Positions 8,802 through 18,160 of a stretch of DNA of 64,000 bases are shown here, one piece after another. The DNA comes from Sphingobacterium sp. LZ7M1 (lineage in GTDB: Bacteria; Bacteroidota; Bacteroidia; Sphingobacteriales; Sphingobacteriaceae). Within the stretch, counting starts at the first letter, position 1, and each line of letters starts with the position of its first letter. The stretch spans positions 2,852,001 through 2,916,000 of the forward strand of contig NZ_CP101134.1 in NCBI RefSeq assembly GCF_024296865.1. Reading direction: 5' to 3'. The notes under the pieces are model-generated. The model was given only the letters and a program-made list of their open reading frames with translations. It was not told where the DNA came from and did not search any database. Made by a program: the position numbers and the translations under genes.

Positions 8802-9436
8802 TAGACAATAAATTCTTTTACAAATTGACTTTCAGAAATCCTTTTGGTCTTCTTATCAATAGAATACACCCATATTGCCAGTTTATCGCCTTTCTCAAAT
8901 AGATTCATTGAAATTTCTGCAGTTGATATTTTTCGAGTACCTAATGACAAGTGATGGAAGTGCTTTTTATGCTCATTAAAAATGACCCCTCTAATCTCAA
9001 CTTCCGCTAATGGAACCAAATACTTCGCCTCTGGAGCCCAAGTCAGCAAAATAGACTGATCTGTCTGTTTTCCGCTTAAATCAATGATCTGTTCTACGGT
9101 CCCTTTGCTGATAATAATTTTTGAGTAATCCAATTTGATTTCAGGTAAATTCCCTTGTACAGCATTCCGCAAAATATGGCTGGACAAAAGGTTCGCCGAT
9201 GTCATGTACCTGATTTTTTCATCCTCATAATTTTCCTTCAAAAAATCTCGCAATGGATTTACAAAACTCATGACTAAGCTAAATTTAGCCTGTTGGTTCA
9301 ACATCTTTTCTGAAGGTACTCTTTTGACCTTTTTTGGAAGTGAGCGGATATATTCTATCCCCCTCCAACTTCCACCAACTACTGAACCTACTTTTCCTGA
9401 AAAACTTCCTAAAATTCCGTTTGAAATAATTGCCAT
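8801..9436 (-). CDS. DUF6266 family protein
   Basis: 211 residues. It begins with the nearly invariant DUF6266 opening: MAIISNGILGSFSGKVGSVV, then GSWRGIEYIRSLPKKVKR, followed by a helical middle and a C-terminal beta-rich half (LLTWAPEAKYL ... LAIWVYSIDKKTKRISESQ). There is no signal peptide, although the glycine-rich start resembles a phage structural or tape-like leader. The family is frequent in Sphingobacteriaceae and has no known function. It is first in a three-gene minus-strand operon with DUF5675 and a small gene. A 12-bp palindrome ATTGCATGCAAT (9466-9477) lies 30 bp upstream of the start and could be an operator. Confidence 0.8.
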   Translation of the reverse strand: MAIISNGILGSFSGKVGSVVGGSWRGIEYIRSLPKKVKRVPSEKMLNQQAKFSLVMSFVNPLRDFLKENYEDEKIRYMTSANLLSSHILRNAVQGNLPEIKLDYSKIIISKGTVEQIIDLSGKQTDQSILLTWAPEAKYLVPLAEVEIRGVIFNEHKKHFHHLSLGTRKISTAEISMNLFEKGDKLAIWVYSIDKKTKRISESQFVKEFIV

Positions 9437-9667
9437 TTTTTTAATTTTTAAAATTTAACCATTCGATTGCATGCAATGCTGTTTTGATATCGACAGCTAA
9501 ACTCTAGTTTTCTTTGCCCATAAATACATGTTGAAATAGTTTGGCACTGTTTGAAACGATATGGAACAATATGGAACAGAAAACAACTCAATGAGAGGAG
9601 CCTAAAAAACAAACTATGAATTTTGTTTAGTATAAATTTTTATATTAGACTTAACTAATTAACATTT

Positions 9668-11716
9668 ATGGACATTCAAATTTCCCAAGCTTTTCAATCC
9701 CGGGTTAAAAAAACTCTTTTTTCAATTTTCGTATTTATTTTAGTCTACTGCATCCTTTTGCTAACTGCGATAGCAATCACGGCTTCTTTCTCTTATTTCG
9801 GAATCTGGACGATTGTGAATTATCCTAATTTCTTGACGATCACACTCGGATTAGGTTTGATTGCAGCAGGGTTTATGATCTTGTTTTTCTTGATCAAATT
9901 TATTTTCGCAACGAATAAGACCGACACCAGTGAGTTCATCGAAGTCACCCAAGAAGAACAACCTGAATTGTTTGCCATGATCCATCAATTAGTAAATGAA
10001 ATAAAAACTGACTTCCCTCAAAAGGTCTTTTTGACTTACAACGTTAATGCTTCCGTATTTTATAATTCTAGCTTTTGGAGTATGTTTTTTCCAGTTAGAA
10101 AAAACCTACAGATTGGCGTGGGATTAATAAATTCATTGACCAACCAAGAATTGAGGGCTATCCTAGCCCATGAATTCGGCCATTTTTCGCAACGAAGCAT
10201 GAAGGTCGGCAGCTATGTATATAATGTGAACAATGTTATTTTCAACATGCTCTACAACAATGAATCCTTGAGAAAGATGCATGAAAACATTGCCGGTTTG
10301 AGCTCCTATCTTGCCTTACCATTATATATTTCCATTTTCTCCATAAATGGAATTCAAAAGATCCTCCAGAAACTATATGACTATATCAACATAAATTATC
10401 TTGCCCTTTCCAGGGAAATGGAATTTCATGCTGATGAAATTGCGGCCAATGTGGCTGGATCAAAGGCCATGGCAGATAGTTTACAAAGATTGAGCTTCGC
10501 AAATCATTCCTTGGAAAGCGTCATTTCTTTTTATGAAAAGAACCATAACCAAAACTGGTTGCCCAAAGACATCTATGAAAACCAGCAGGTGGTTAATTTA
10601 TTTCTTGCTAAAAAGAACAATTACGAAATCAACAATGGCTTCCCCATGGTACCTTTGGATGCTGAGTCAAAATACAATAAATCTAAATTGAATATAGAAA
10701 ACCAATGGCAGTCGCATCCATCAACTCAAGACCGCATCAGGGCCATTGCAAAAATGGATATTCAGGTTGATTACAACAATCAATCTCCTGCTATCGAGTT
10801 ACTCAAGAATAAGGATAACTTATTCCAAAAAATAAAAAACCATCTATTTGTCAACCTCAATCACCAAGGCCCCATTAAACAGTTAGATACTCTGGAATTC
10901 CAGCAAAACTTTGTGAAGGATTTTGAGAAAAATGATTTTGATGAAATGTATAATGACTTTTATTTCTTCATCAATCCGATAATTGAAGATTTCTCCAAGC
11001 TGGATTACCATGCTGAGCCAATTTCAATCTCTGAACTATTTTCCGATCATAATCGAGACCTTTCCTTTGACCTTAATTCCTTATTGAATGATAAACAGAC
11101 CTTAACTGATATCAAAAACAAAACCTATAAGATCAAATCATTTGATTATGATGGGGTAAAATATAAAAGCTCGGATGCTAATCAAATCCTCAAATCCGTA
11201 GAAATTGAAATTCAAGCTAAACAGGCACAGATAAATGAAATAAACACAAAATCATTTGAAACCTTCTATAGTCTTGCGGATAACGATTTGACCAAAAGCC
11301 AATTAAAGAAGAAATATGAAGTGATGAAGGAAATGGAAGCAAGCTTTGAGAATCGCATCCAATTCTATTATGACCTGACGCAAAGGTATGCCTTTGTTTA
11401 TGAACAGATTGAGTATTCTGAAATTATCAGTCATTTAATGAAAAACAAATCCCTGGAAACGAGATTAAAGACCGAAATCTCAACGCTCCTTAGCAATTCA
11501 GATTTGACCGTAGAACTCGCAAAGGATACATTGGATGGCTTGACCAGATTTGTCAATAACGACTTGGTATATTTTGAAGGATCAGCCTATCACGACGACA
11601 ACTTAAATCTATTATTCACGGCTATCCATCAATACTACTACATGACCTTTAGGGCTTACTTCCTCCATAAGTACAACCTACTTAATTTTCAGAAGGACCT
11701 CTACAGAGGTTCATAA
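9668..11716 (+). CDS. Membrane M48-family metallopeptidase
   Basis: 682 residues. Two transmembrane helices occupy about 19-45 and 56-80, followed by the catalytic domain with the zinc motif HEFGH (168-172) and the downstream SREMEFHADEIAA segment, whose E252 is the likely third zinc ligand. Two further hydrophobic stretches lie near 215-230. The long C-terminal part (about 330-682) is helical and unlike the short HtpX proteins. Similar long M48 proteins in Bacteroidota have unknown substrates. It is probably a cytoplasmic-membrane zinc protease in quality control. It stands alone, divergent from the DUF6266 operon and ending in a hairpin terminator. Confidence 0.85.
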   Translation: MDIQISQAFQSRVKKTLFSIFVFILVYCILLLTAIAITASFSYFGIWTIVNYPNFLTITLGLGLIAAGFMILFFLIKFIFATNKTDTSEFIEVTQEEQPELFAMIHQLVNEIKTDFPQKVFLTYNVNASVFYNSSFWSMFFPVRKNLQIGVGLINSLTNQELRAILAHEFGHFSQRSMKVGSYVYNVNNVIFNMLYNNESLRKMHENIAGLSSYLALPLYISIFSINGIQKILQKLYDYININYLALSREMEFHADEIAANVAGSKAMADSLQRLSFANHSLESVISFYEKNHNQNWLPKDIYENQQVVNLFLAKKNNYEINNGFPMVPLDAESKYNKSKLNIENQWQSHPSTQDRIRAIAKMDIQVDYNNQSPAIELLKNKDNLFQKIKNHLFVNLNHQGPIKQLDTLEFQQNFVKDFEKNDFDEMYNDFYFFINPIIEDFSKLDYHAEPISISELFSDHNRDLSFDLNSLLNDKQTLTDIKNKTYKIKSFDYDGVKYKSSDANQILKSVEIEIQAKQAQINEINTKSFETFYSLADNDLTKSQLKKKYEVMKEMEASFENRIQFYYDLTQRYAFVYEQIEYSEIISHLMKNKSLETRLKTEISTLLSNSDLTVELAKDTLDGLTRFVNNDLVYFEGSAYHDDNLNLLFTAIHQYYYMTFRAYFLHKYNLLNFQKDLYRGS

Positions 11717-11718
11717 AA

Positions 11719-11745
11719 AAAGAGTGACTGATGCAGTCACTCTTT
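11719..11745. terminator. Bidirectional terminator between M48 and susD
   Basis: Perfect stem AAAGAGTGACTG / CAGTCACTCTTT with a three-base loop. The strong T-run is on the minus strand, after the SusD stop at 11766. Confidence 0.8.
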
Positions 11746-11765
11746 CTTCTTTCATCCAAATATGA

Positions 11766-13466
11766 TTATTCGTAGCCTGGATTCTGTTGTAAGTTATTAT
11801 TACCTGCAATAGCTTCATTCGGAACAGGAAATCTGTTTAAATGAGCAGAATTGCTGGCCACATGATCCCACCATTTCTCCGTAGTAAAGGCTTTCCAGCG
11901 AACTAAATCAGTCCTTCTTCTTCCTTCACCTAGAAACTCAATGCTCCACTCGTCAAGCAAGCGGTATTTGTCAAGGTTAGCAACCGTCACAGGATTAGGA
12001 TCCTTTCCACCTTCAAAATTACGCTTACGCACTTGGTTGATCAGATTTGCCGCCTCTGCAGCATTCCCTGCACGGAAATTACATTCGGCAAGCATGTAAT
12101 AAACCTCTGCCAAACGAATGATAGGCATATCTGCGCCCCATCTCAAGGTATTGTCGTTCAGATTTGGAATCGGAACTTTAACCAAACGAACTCCCGTATT
12201 CTCTTCTCCCTCTGACATTTTAGATGGTAATTGACTGACACTCGAATATTTCTTGCCTGCTCCTACTTCTGTAAACCTTCCTACCTGATCCACAAAATTC
12301 AATGGCTTATCCTTATACTCCTCTCCTCCAACTATTGCTTTTCCATCTGGAGTCAAGTGTGGACCTATAATGAACATACCTTCATAATTTCCACTTCCAT
12401 TGTATTTGTATGGCTTCTTTCTGAAATCGCCAGCTGAATATTTCTCATATGGAGCACCTAACTTAAAGTCAGTGGTATACAAACTTCCGTCTGGCTTGCG
12501 CGATGGTGTCAAGTGGGCACCATTGTTCGCCCCCATATCTTGGTTGAAATACTGACGGGTGTTATAATGATAAAAATCAGCATAGAACCAACTATATTCC
12601 AGTTTTTTGAATTCCGAGGGCATAGACCATAGGATTTCTGGCGATTTATCATTGGTAAAGGTATGGGGACCATTCCATTGCGTATCTAAAGAATAACTGC
12701 CATATTGATTATTGATGATGGCCTGGGCCAAGGTTTTCGCTTCATTGTACATCGGTTTATTGATATACGACTCCGCATTGAAATAAAGCTGTGCCAGCAT
12801 GGCAGCAACCGCTCCCTTGGTAATGGCACCGTCTTCCTGCTCACCAGCCTTTTTAGCTGGAATGTTTTCCAAAGCTGCTTTCAACAATTTTTCAATATGG
12901 TTGAACAGTTCCACATCGGTATTTCGTGGTAAAGCCTCGCCTTCAAGTGATTCGAAAATTGGCATCCCTCCGAAATAATCCAAACCCCGTAAATAGAAAT
13001 AGGCAATCAAGGCATCCAATTGACTCAAATGCGATGCTTTAATTTCATCGGTCAGTGCAAATTGCGTATAATCTAACTTCTCTAAATCGCTTTTCGCATC
13101 CAATGCCAAAGCTACACCCATTAGTGTGCCTCTCCAGCTACCCCAAATCCATCCATCATCCGGTGTCCAACGATGATAGTGAAATCTTTCATTCTCACCC
13201 CCATTATACCAGTGCCTACCTTTGGTGGTAATGGCAAAATTATCTGCTGTATATTCTTGCAAGCGCCAACGGTCTTCCCCCATATACCATTTAGCATGGG
13301 TAAACGGGCGAAATAAGGCCGCTTGAATATCTTTCTCACTCTTAAAAAAGGTCTCTGGTGTTACCGAGCTGTAAAACTCTTGATCAAGCTTGGTACAACT
13401 GTTTGTTGTCAACAAACCAAAACCTGCACATAGAAATATTATATATTTTTTCATGGTCGTTTTCAT
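11766..13466 (-). CDS. SusD/RagB-family outer-membrane lipoprotein 1
   Basis: 566 residues with a lipoprotein signal ending LLTTNSC (lipidated C24 from the first ATG). The SusD fold is indicated by the TPR-like N-terminal helices (LSQLDALIAYFYLRGLDYFG) and the C-terminal RLAEVYYMLAECNFRAGN ... LINQVRKRN ... LLDEWSIEFLGEGRRRTDLV block. It forms the lid of a SusCD transporter and captures an oligomeric nutrient at the cell surface. The first ATG overlaps the SusC stop by one base (TAATG); an alternative start four codons later gives a tidier signal peptide. No glycosidase or sensor gene is in the same operon, so the ligand is unknown. Confidence 0.9.
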   Translation of the reverse strand: MKTTMKKYIIFLCAGFGLLTTNSCTKLDQEFYSSVTPETFFKSEKDIQAALFRPFTHAKWYMGEDRWRLQEYTADNFAITTKGRHWYNGGENERFHYHRWTPDDGWIWGSWRGTLMGVALALDAKSDLEKLDYTQFALTDEIKASHLSQLDALIAYFYLRGLDYFGGMPIFESLEGEALPRNTDVELFNHIEKLLKAALENIPAKKAGEQEDGAITKGAVAAMLAQLYFNAESYINKPMYNEAKTLAQAIINNQYGSYSLDTQWNGPHTFTNDKSPEILWSMPSEFKKLEYSWFYADFYHYNTRQYFNQDMGANNGAHLTPSRKPDGSLYTTDFKLGAPYEKYSAGDFRKKPYKYNGSGNYEGMFIIGPHLTPDGKAIVGGEEYKDKPLNFVDQVGRFTEVGAGKKYSSVSQLPSKMSEGEENTGVRLVKVPIPNLNDNTLRWGADMPIIRLAEVYYMLAECNFRAGNAAEAANLINQVRKRNFEGGKDPNPVTVANLDKYRLLDEWSIEFLGEGRRRTDLVRWKAFTTEKWWDHVASNSAHLNRFPVPNEAIAGNNNLQQNPGYE

Positions 13467-16426
13467 TAAAAATTAAGTTGTAAGCCCATCATAAAGGTTC
13501 TTGTCTTTGGATAAACATTCCTTTCCTCAAAGCCTGGATCCAATCCGTTGATGTTCACCTCAGGATCCAATCCGCTGTATTTGGTGAATACAAAAAGATC
13601 TCTTCCAGTTGCATAAACTCTCAAGCTCTTAAATGGCTTTATCATTTCCCTGTTGAACGTGTAACCAATATTGATTGCATCCACTTTCAAGAAAGTCCCT
13701 TTTTCCAACCAGTAATCAGATAGTTCTTTTTCACCCTTGATATCCTTATGTTTTTCATAAGCCTCATCCAATACATTCTGTCCCTTTACATTTGGTAAGC
13801 TGTAGTACATATTGATCATATTGAAAACATCATGACCGATCCAGCTTCTCATATAAATATTGGCATCCCAATTTTTATAGGTAAACTCATTGTTCCATGA
13901 CAACTGAATGGTAGGAATCGCTTGTCCAACAAATTTCTTATCACCTACAGTTTTGTTCTTGTCGCGTACGTCGAAGGCATTACCGTCCTTATCGTATAAC
14001 ATCCAATAGCCATCATCGGTAAATCCAGCAAACTGCCATAAGAAGAACCTTCCGATTTCCTCTCCTGGATACAACCTAACAGCAGATCCCGGAGAACCTG
14101 GAGCTGGGAATCCCTTACGATCAGAAAACGTCTGGCTTCCCCATAGTGAATTTAATTTACTCGTATTGTGCGAAGCAACAACTGAAGTTCTGTAACTGAA
14201 ATTCTCTTTTTGAACAGCATTGTAATTCAACTCAAATTCAAAACCGTTATTCTCCATACTACCCACGTTCATCGTTGTTTTATCGTGGATCGCCGGAGGT
14301 TGCGAAACAGAAATATCATAGATCAGGTCATCAATCTTACGTTTATAGATATCAAATCGACCACTCAACTTATTGTTCAGGATGGTAAAGTCCATTCCTA
14401 AGTTGTATTCTTTTTTCACTTCCCATTTAATGCCTGGGTTCTGGTTATGTTTCACCCCATAGGTACGGAACCATTGTCCGTTTTGCAAGAACCAAGTATC
14501 CGCTGAGTACATCCGTGTTGATACCTCGGCACCGAAGCCCTCATTTCCTGTCTCACCGTATCCCGCTCTGAATTTTAAGTCATCAATAAAGGTGACATCT
14601 TTCATAAACGGTTCCTGAGACATTCTCCAGCCTAAGGATAGACCTGGGAAGAATCCCCAACGGTTTTCTGGAGCAAACTTCGAAGAGCCCTCATATCGAG
14701 CAGTAGCTGTCACAATATATCGGTCTAGATAGGAATAATTAACACGTCCAAAGAAGGCAGCCAATTTCACCCATGGATTTCTCCATGAACCCATTCCAGC
14801 ACGCCCATCCGGCAAAAACGAACCTGTCCCCATGTCGTTTTCTTTGATACCGTCAACTGGAAAATCAGAGTTATTCATATCAAAGCCGCGGCCATTGAAA
14901 TCTTGATAACTATAACCTCCAACGGCATTGACCGAATGTTCTTCCCAACGTCTGGTATAATTTACCGTCCATTCAAAAACACGATCCAAATTACGTTGGA
15001 ATGCCTGACTTGCATATCCATCGATTCCGTCCTGTCTAGATAAGCGATGTTGTGCCGAACGGAAGAAACTTCCATGCTCTGAATTACTTTTGATACCAAC
15101 GGTAGCACTGGTGCTTAAATAGTCAGTAAGATTCAATTTCAAGGTTGAGTTCGCTAATAGGTAGCGATATTGCCTTCTATCATCTCTTAACATAACTTCA
15201 GCAACTGGATTCCAATAATCATAACCTCCGACCAAAACATTATAGCCGGTCAGGTCATTAGCATTGTATGGCGTTTCGGTTGGATTTAATACCATGGCCA
15301 TATTGAAGATGTCATTATTGGTAAAATCGGCATCTACTTGGTTATAACTGGCATTGGTTGACAATTCTGCAAATCCATCAAAAAACCTGAAATTGGTATT
15401 GACACGACCGCCGATCTCCCCTCTTTTAGATCCAAGTGCAATACCCTTGGCATCTCTTTTTACGAAAGTGGCATAGACGTTGGCATCTTCCGAACCTCCA
15501 CTGACATTCAGCACTTGACGGTGACTGAAAGGGTTCTTATTGGTGACTTCATCATACCAATCGGTTCTATGGCCTAGGTCGTCTCCAAGGCCAACTTCCA
15601 CAAATTTCTCTGGTGATAAAACTTGTGGTCGCTTCCGAACCGTTTCCATAAAGTACTCGGATGTAAAGTTTACAGTTGGTTTTCCGATCTGTGGCCTTTT
15701 GGTAGTGATCAAGATGACACCCCCGGATGCACGTGTACCGTAAATGGCAGCTGCGGATGCATCTCGAAGAACCGAAATGGATTCGATGTCTTCTTTGGCA
15801 ACCGAGTTCACATCACCTCCAGGTACCCCATCAATTACCACCAATGGACCTTGTGAGGCGTTAACGGAGTTTACTCCGCGCAATTGTACACTGACCGATG
15901 AGTTCGGGTCGCTACCGTTGTTTGATGAAACATTCAGGCCTGCAACCTTGCCCTGCATCGAAAGTAACGGCGAAACTGTACCTGGAACAAAATCTTTGGG
16001 CTTGATGGTAGTTACGGCACTGGTCAGTTCCTTTTTGTCCAAGGAACCATAACCAACCACCACCACTTCATCCAGTCCTTGCGCATCTTCTGATAAGACT
16101 ACATTTACTGAATTCCCTGTTACAGGAACATCCTGGTTTAAAAAGCCGATCATGGTGACCGTTAAGGTCGATCCTGCTGGCACATCCGACAATTCAAAAT
16201 TCCCGTTGACATCCGTCTGGGTCTTAATTCTGCTTCCTTTCAAGGTGATTGTCGCACCGGAAAGGGCCTCCCCCTTTGAGTCTTTGACCGTTCCCGTGAT
16301 TTTTTGCTGAGGGGCCGTATAGACTGCCGGACTCGCAAATAATGGAGAAATGGGAACCATACTAAGGGAGCCACTGAACAATAGAATCTTTGTCAGGGTC
16401 CTAAAATAACTCTTCTGTTTTTTCAT
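13466..16426 (-). CDS. SusC/RagA-family TonB-linked outer-membrane transporter 1
   Basis: 986 residues: signal peptide (about 1-31), carboxypeptidase-regulatory-like domain (about 42-112), TonB plug with VVVVGYGSLDKKELTSAV near 121-138 and the SusC text LRGVNSVNASQGPLVVIDGV, then a 22-strand barrel ending in MGLQLNF with a terminal Phe. It imports substrate presented by the SusD partner using TonB energy. There is no FecR/ECF sigma pair upstream, and the N-terminus lacks the extra signalling domain of anti-sigma-coupled receptors. A candidate promoter lies about 40-70 bp upstream. Substrate cannot be predicted. Confidence 0.92.
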   Translation of the reverse strand: MKKQKSYFRTLTKILLFSGSLSMVPISPLFASPAVYTAPQQKITGTVKDSKGEALSGATITLKGSRIKTQTDVNGNFELSDVPAGSTLTVTMIGFLNQDVPVTGNSVNVVLSEDAQGLDEVVVVGYGSLDKKELTSAVTTIKPKDFVPGTVSPLLSMQGKVAGLNVSSNNGSDPNSSVSVQLRGVNSVNASQGPLVVIDGVPGGDVNSVAKEDIESISVLRDASAAAIYGTRASGGVILITTKRPQIGKPTVNFTSEYFMETVRKRPQVLSPEKFVEVGLGDDLGHRTDWYDEVTNKNPFSHRQVLNVSGGSEDANVYATFVKRDAKGIALGSKRGEIGGRVNTNFRFFDGFAELSTNASYNQVDADFTNNDIFNMAMVLNPTETPYNANDLTGYNVLVGGYDYWNPVAEVMLRDDRRQYRYLLANSTLKLNLTDYLSTSATVGIKSNSEHGSFFRSAQHRLSRQDGIDGYASQAFQRNLDRVFEWTVNYTRRWEEHSVNAVGGYSYQDFNGRGFDMNNSDFPVDGIKENDMGTGSFLPDGRAGMGSWRNPWVKLAAFFGRVNYSYLDRYIVTATARYEGSSKFAPENRWGFFPGLSLGWRMSQEPFMKDVTFIDDLKFRAGYGETGNEGFGAEVSTRMYSADTWFLQNGQWFRTYGVKHNQNPGIKWEVKKEYNLGMDFTILNNKLSGRFDIYKRKIDDLIYDISVSQPPAIHDKTTMNVGSMENNGFEFELNYNAVQKENFSYRTSVVASHNTSKLNSLWGSQTFSDRKGFPAPGSPGSAVRLYPGEEIGRFFLWQFAGFTDDGYWMLYDKDGNAFDVRDKNKTVGDKKFVGQAIPTIQLSWNNEFTYKNWDANIYMRSWIGHDVFNMINMYYSLPNVKGQNVLDEAYEKHKDIKGEKELSDYWLEKGTFLKVDAINIGYTFNREMIKPFKSLRVYATGRDLFVFTKYSGLDPEVNINGLDPGFEERNVYPKTRTFMMGLQLNF

Positions 16427-16468
16427 TAGTTAAGTAGGTTTTGTTAGAAATCTAGGTTTACTGTAACT

Positions 16469-16498
16469 CAAAATAGAAAAAAAACAACACTTAACAAA
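16469..16498 (-). promoter_or_regulatory. Candidate promoter of susCD pair 1
   Basis: On the minus strand: TTTG (16495-16498), 19-nt spacer, TATTTTG (16469-16475), one base short of the Bacteroidota -7 consensus TAnnTTTG. It would give a leader of roughly 35 nt. Confidence 0.45.
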
Positions 16499-16611
16499 TT
16501 TTGCAGCAAATTAAATATTACTAGGAAAAGTCAAGCCAGTATAAGTATAACTATTCTTACAAAACCTTTCCTATTACTTCAGAAATCACACATTTTCCTT
16601 AATTTTAGTAG

Positions 16612-17094
16612 ATGGTTAATAAGTTTTACAATGACAGCCCAATACAAGTTCCTCGCTTTGAGGAGTCGAAAGGATTTTATACCAGTAAAAAGCGAAGTAA
16701 GATAATGTCTAAGATCAAAGGCAAAAACTCTAAACCCGAACTTATATTGCGCAAAGCACTTTGGAATAAAAACATCCGATACCGAATCCATCAAAAGAAA
16801 CTTCCGGGAAGCCCAGATATCGTCATCCACCGATACAAATTAGCCATCTTTGTCGATGGTGAATTTTGGCATGGCTATGATTGGGAAAATGTAAAATCGA
16901 AAATAAAGAGCAACCAAGCTTTTTGGATTCCAAAAATCGAAAGAAATATGCAAAAGGATTTCTTCAACAACAAGGCCTTGCGTGATCTAGGCTATACGGT
17001 ATTCAGGTTCTGGTCCCATGAAGTAATTAAGGATCTGAAAAAAGTCCTGAACCAAATCGATCTGTTTATTGAAACCAGAAGCCTTTACCCTTAA
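16612..17094 (+). CDS. Vsr-like very-short-patch-repair endonuclease, orphan
   Basis: 160 residues with the Vsr-fold core: RSKIMSKIKGKNSKPELILR (28-47), PGSPDIVIHRYKLAIFVDG (65-83) and FWHGYDW (85-91). By alignment in mind with E. coli Vsr, E43, D69 and H87 correspond to its active-site E25, D51 and H69. The Cys residues that bind zinc in E. coli Vsr are absent (Glu replaces Cys in GEFWHG), and no Cys occurs in the protein. Classical Vsr nicks at T:G mismatches made by deamination of Dcm-methylated cytosine, but no cytosine methyltransferase is nearby. It is followed by 186 bp before prpB. Confidence 0.75.
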   Translation: MVNKFYNDSPIQVPRFEESKGFYTSKKRSKIMSKIKGKNSKPELILRKALWNKNIRYRIHQKKLPGSPDIVIHRYKLAIFVDGEFWHGYDWENVKSKIKSNQAFWIPKIERNMQKDFFNNKALRDLGYTVFRFWSHEVIKDLKKVLNQIDLFIETRSLYP

Positions 17095-17280
17095 TTCAAT
17101 GGCTTTCAAAATCAGTCTATTCCCTATCTATTAAGGCCAATTTCTTATTCATCTTTTCCAGCATAAAAATTCCGATAACCCATAAATTTTCCTACCTTTA
17201 AGAGAGAGGCAAATTGACGTTACCTTAGTTCATTTTCCCTTACCATTATCATTTTATAAACTATTTATCCCGTCACATAT

Positions 17281-18159
17281 ATGAAGGATTCTGCAGGTCG
17301 TAAATTTAAAGAAGCTATTCAATCTGAAACCCCTTTACAGGTCGTAGGCGCTATTAATGCTAACCATGCATTATTGGCGGAACAATCTGGATTTAAAGCC
17401 ATTTACCTATCCGGTGGTGGCGTAGCAGCTGGTTCATTAGGAATCCCTGATCTCGGGATCACCACGTTAGAGGATGTCCTGATCGATGTGCAGCGGATCA
17501 CCAACGTGTGCTCGCTGCCCTTATTGGTAGATATCGACACTGGCTTTGGTCCCTCGGCATTCAACATCGCCAGAACGATCAAATCCTTGGAAAAAGCAGG
17601 TGCCGCCGGTATCCACATGGAAGACCAGGTCGGTGCAAAACGATGCGGCCATAGACCCGGCAAGGAACTGGTCTCTACTGAAGAGATGGTTGATAGGATC
17701 AAGGCTGCAGTGCATGCACGGACAGACCCTGATTTTCAAATTGGAGCAAGGACAGATGCCATTGCCTCCGAGGGGTTGGACAAGGCCTTGGAACGTGCCG
17801 TTGCCTATCAAATTGCTGGGGCTGATTTCATTTTTGCAGAAGCAGTGACCAAATTGGAGGATTACCTACGATTCGCTGAAGCTACAGGCTTACCGATCCT
17901 AGCCAACATAACAGAATTTGGAAAAACAGACTTATACACTGTTCAGCAATTAAAGGATGTGCGCGTCTCCATCGTCCTGTATCCGCTATCAGCATTTCGT
18001 GCGGCCAACAAAGCTGCCCTCAATGTCTACCAGCATATCAGAAAGGATGGTTCCCAAGCGCAAGTTATCGACAGCATGCAAACTCGGGAAGAACTTTATC
18101 AAAGTATCGACTATTATCGGTATGAAAACGAACTAGACCAATTGTTTAAAAACAAATAA
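17281..18159 (+). CDS. prpB: 2-methylisocitrate lyase
   Basis: 292 residues of the ICL/PEPM barrel. The catalytic loop is [11 protein letters not shown] (120-130) with C122, and VDIDTGFG (83-90) supplies the Mg-binding aspartates. It cleaves 2-methylisocitrate to pyruvate and succinate, the last step of the methylcitrate cycle for propionyl-CoA. First gene of prpBCD: prpC starts one base after its stop, so the genes are cotranscribed. The 185-bp upstream gap has a weak -7-like TACCTTTA near 17192 but no sigma54 or PrpR gene is adjacent, so control must come from elsewhere. Confidence 0.93.
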   Translation: MKDSAGRKFKEAIQSETPLQVVGAINANHALLAEQSGFKAIYLSGGGVAAGSLGIPDLGITTLEDVLIDVQRITNVCSLPLLVDIDTGFGPSAFNIARTIKSLEKAGAAGIHMEDQVGAKRCGHRPGKELVSTEEMVDRIKAAVHARTDPDFQIGARTDAIASEGLDKALERAVAYQIAGADFIFAEAVTKLEDYLRFAEATGLPILANITEFGKTDLYTVQQLKDVRVSIVLYPLSAFRAANKAALNVYQHIRKDGSQAQVIDSMQTREELYQSIDYYRYENELDQLFKNK

Positions 18160-18160
18160 T

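Noticed and set aside
8340..9436. Prophage remnant
   Set aside because: DUF5675 occurs in phages, but no other phage gene (integrase, terminase, capsid, lysis) or attachment site is seen.
15540..16052. Overlapping plus-strand frames inside susC pair 1
   Set aside because: Shadows of the SusC coding frame without signals of their own.
16612..17094. Restriction-modification locus
   Set aside because: No methyltransferase or restriction subunit flanks the Vsr-like gene.
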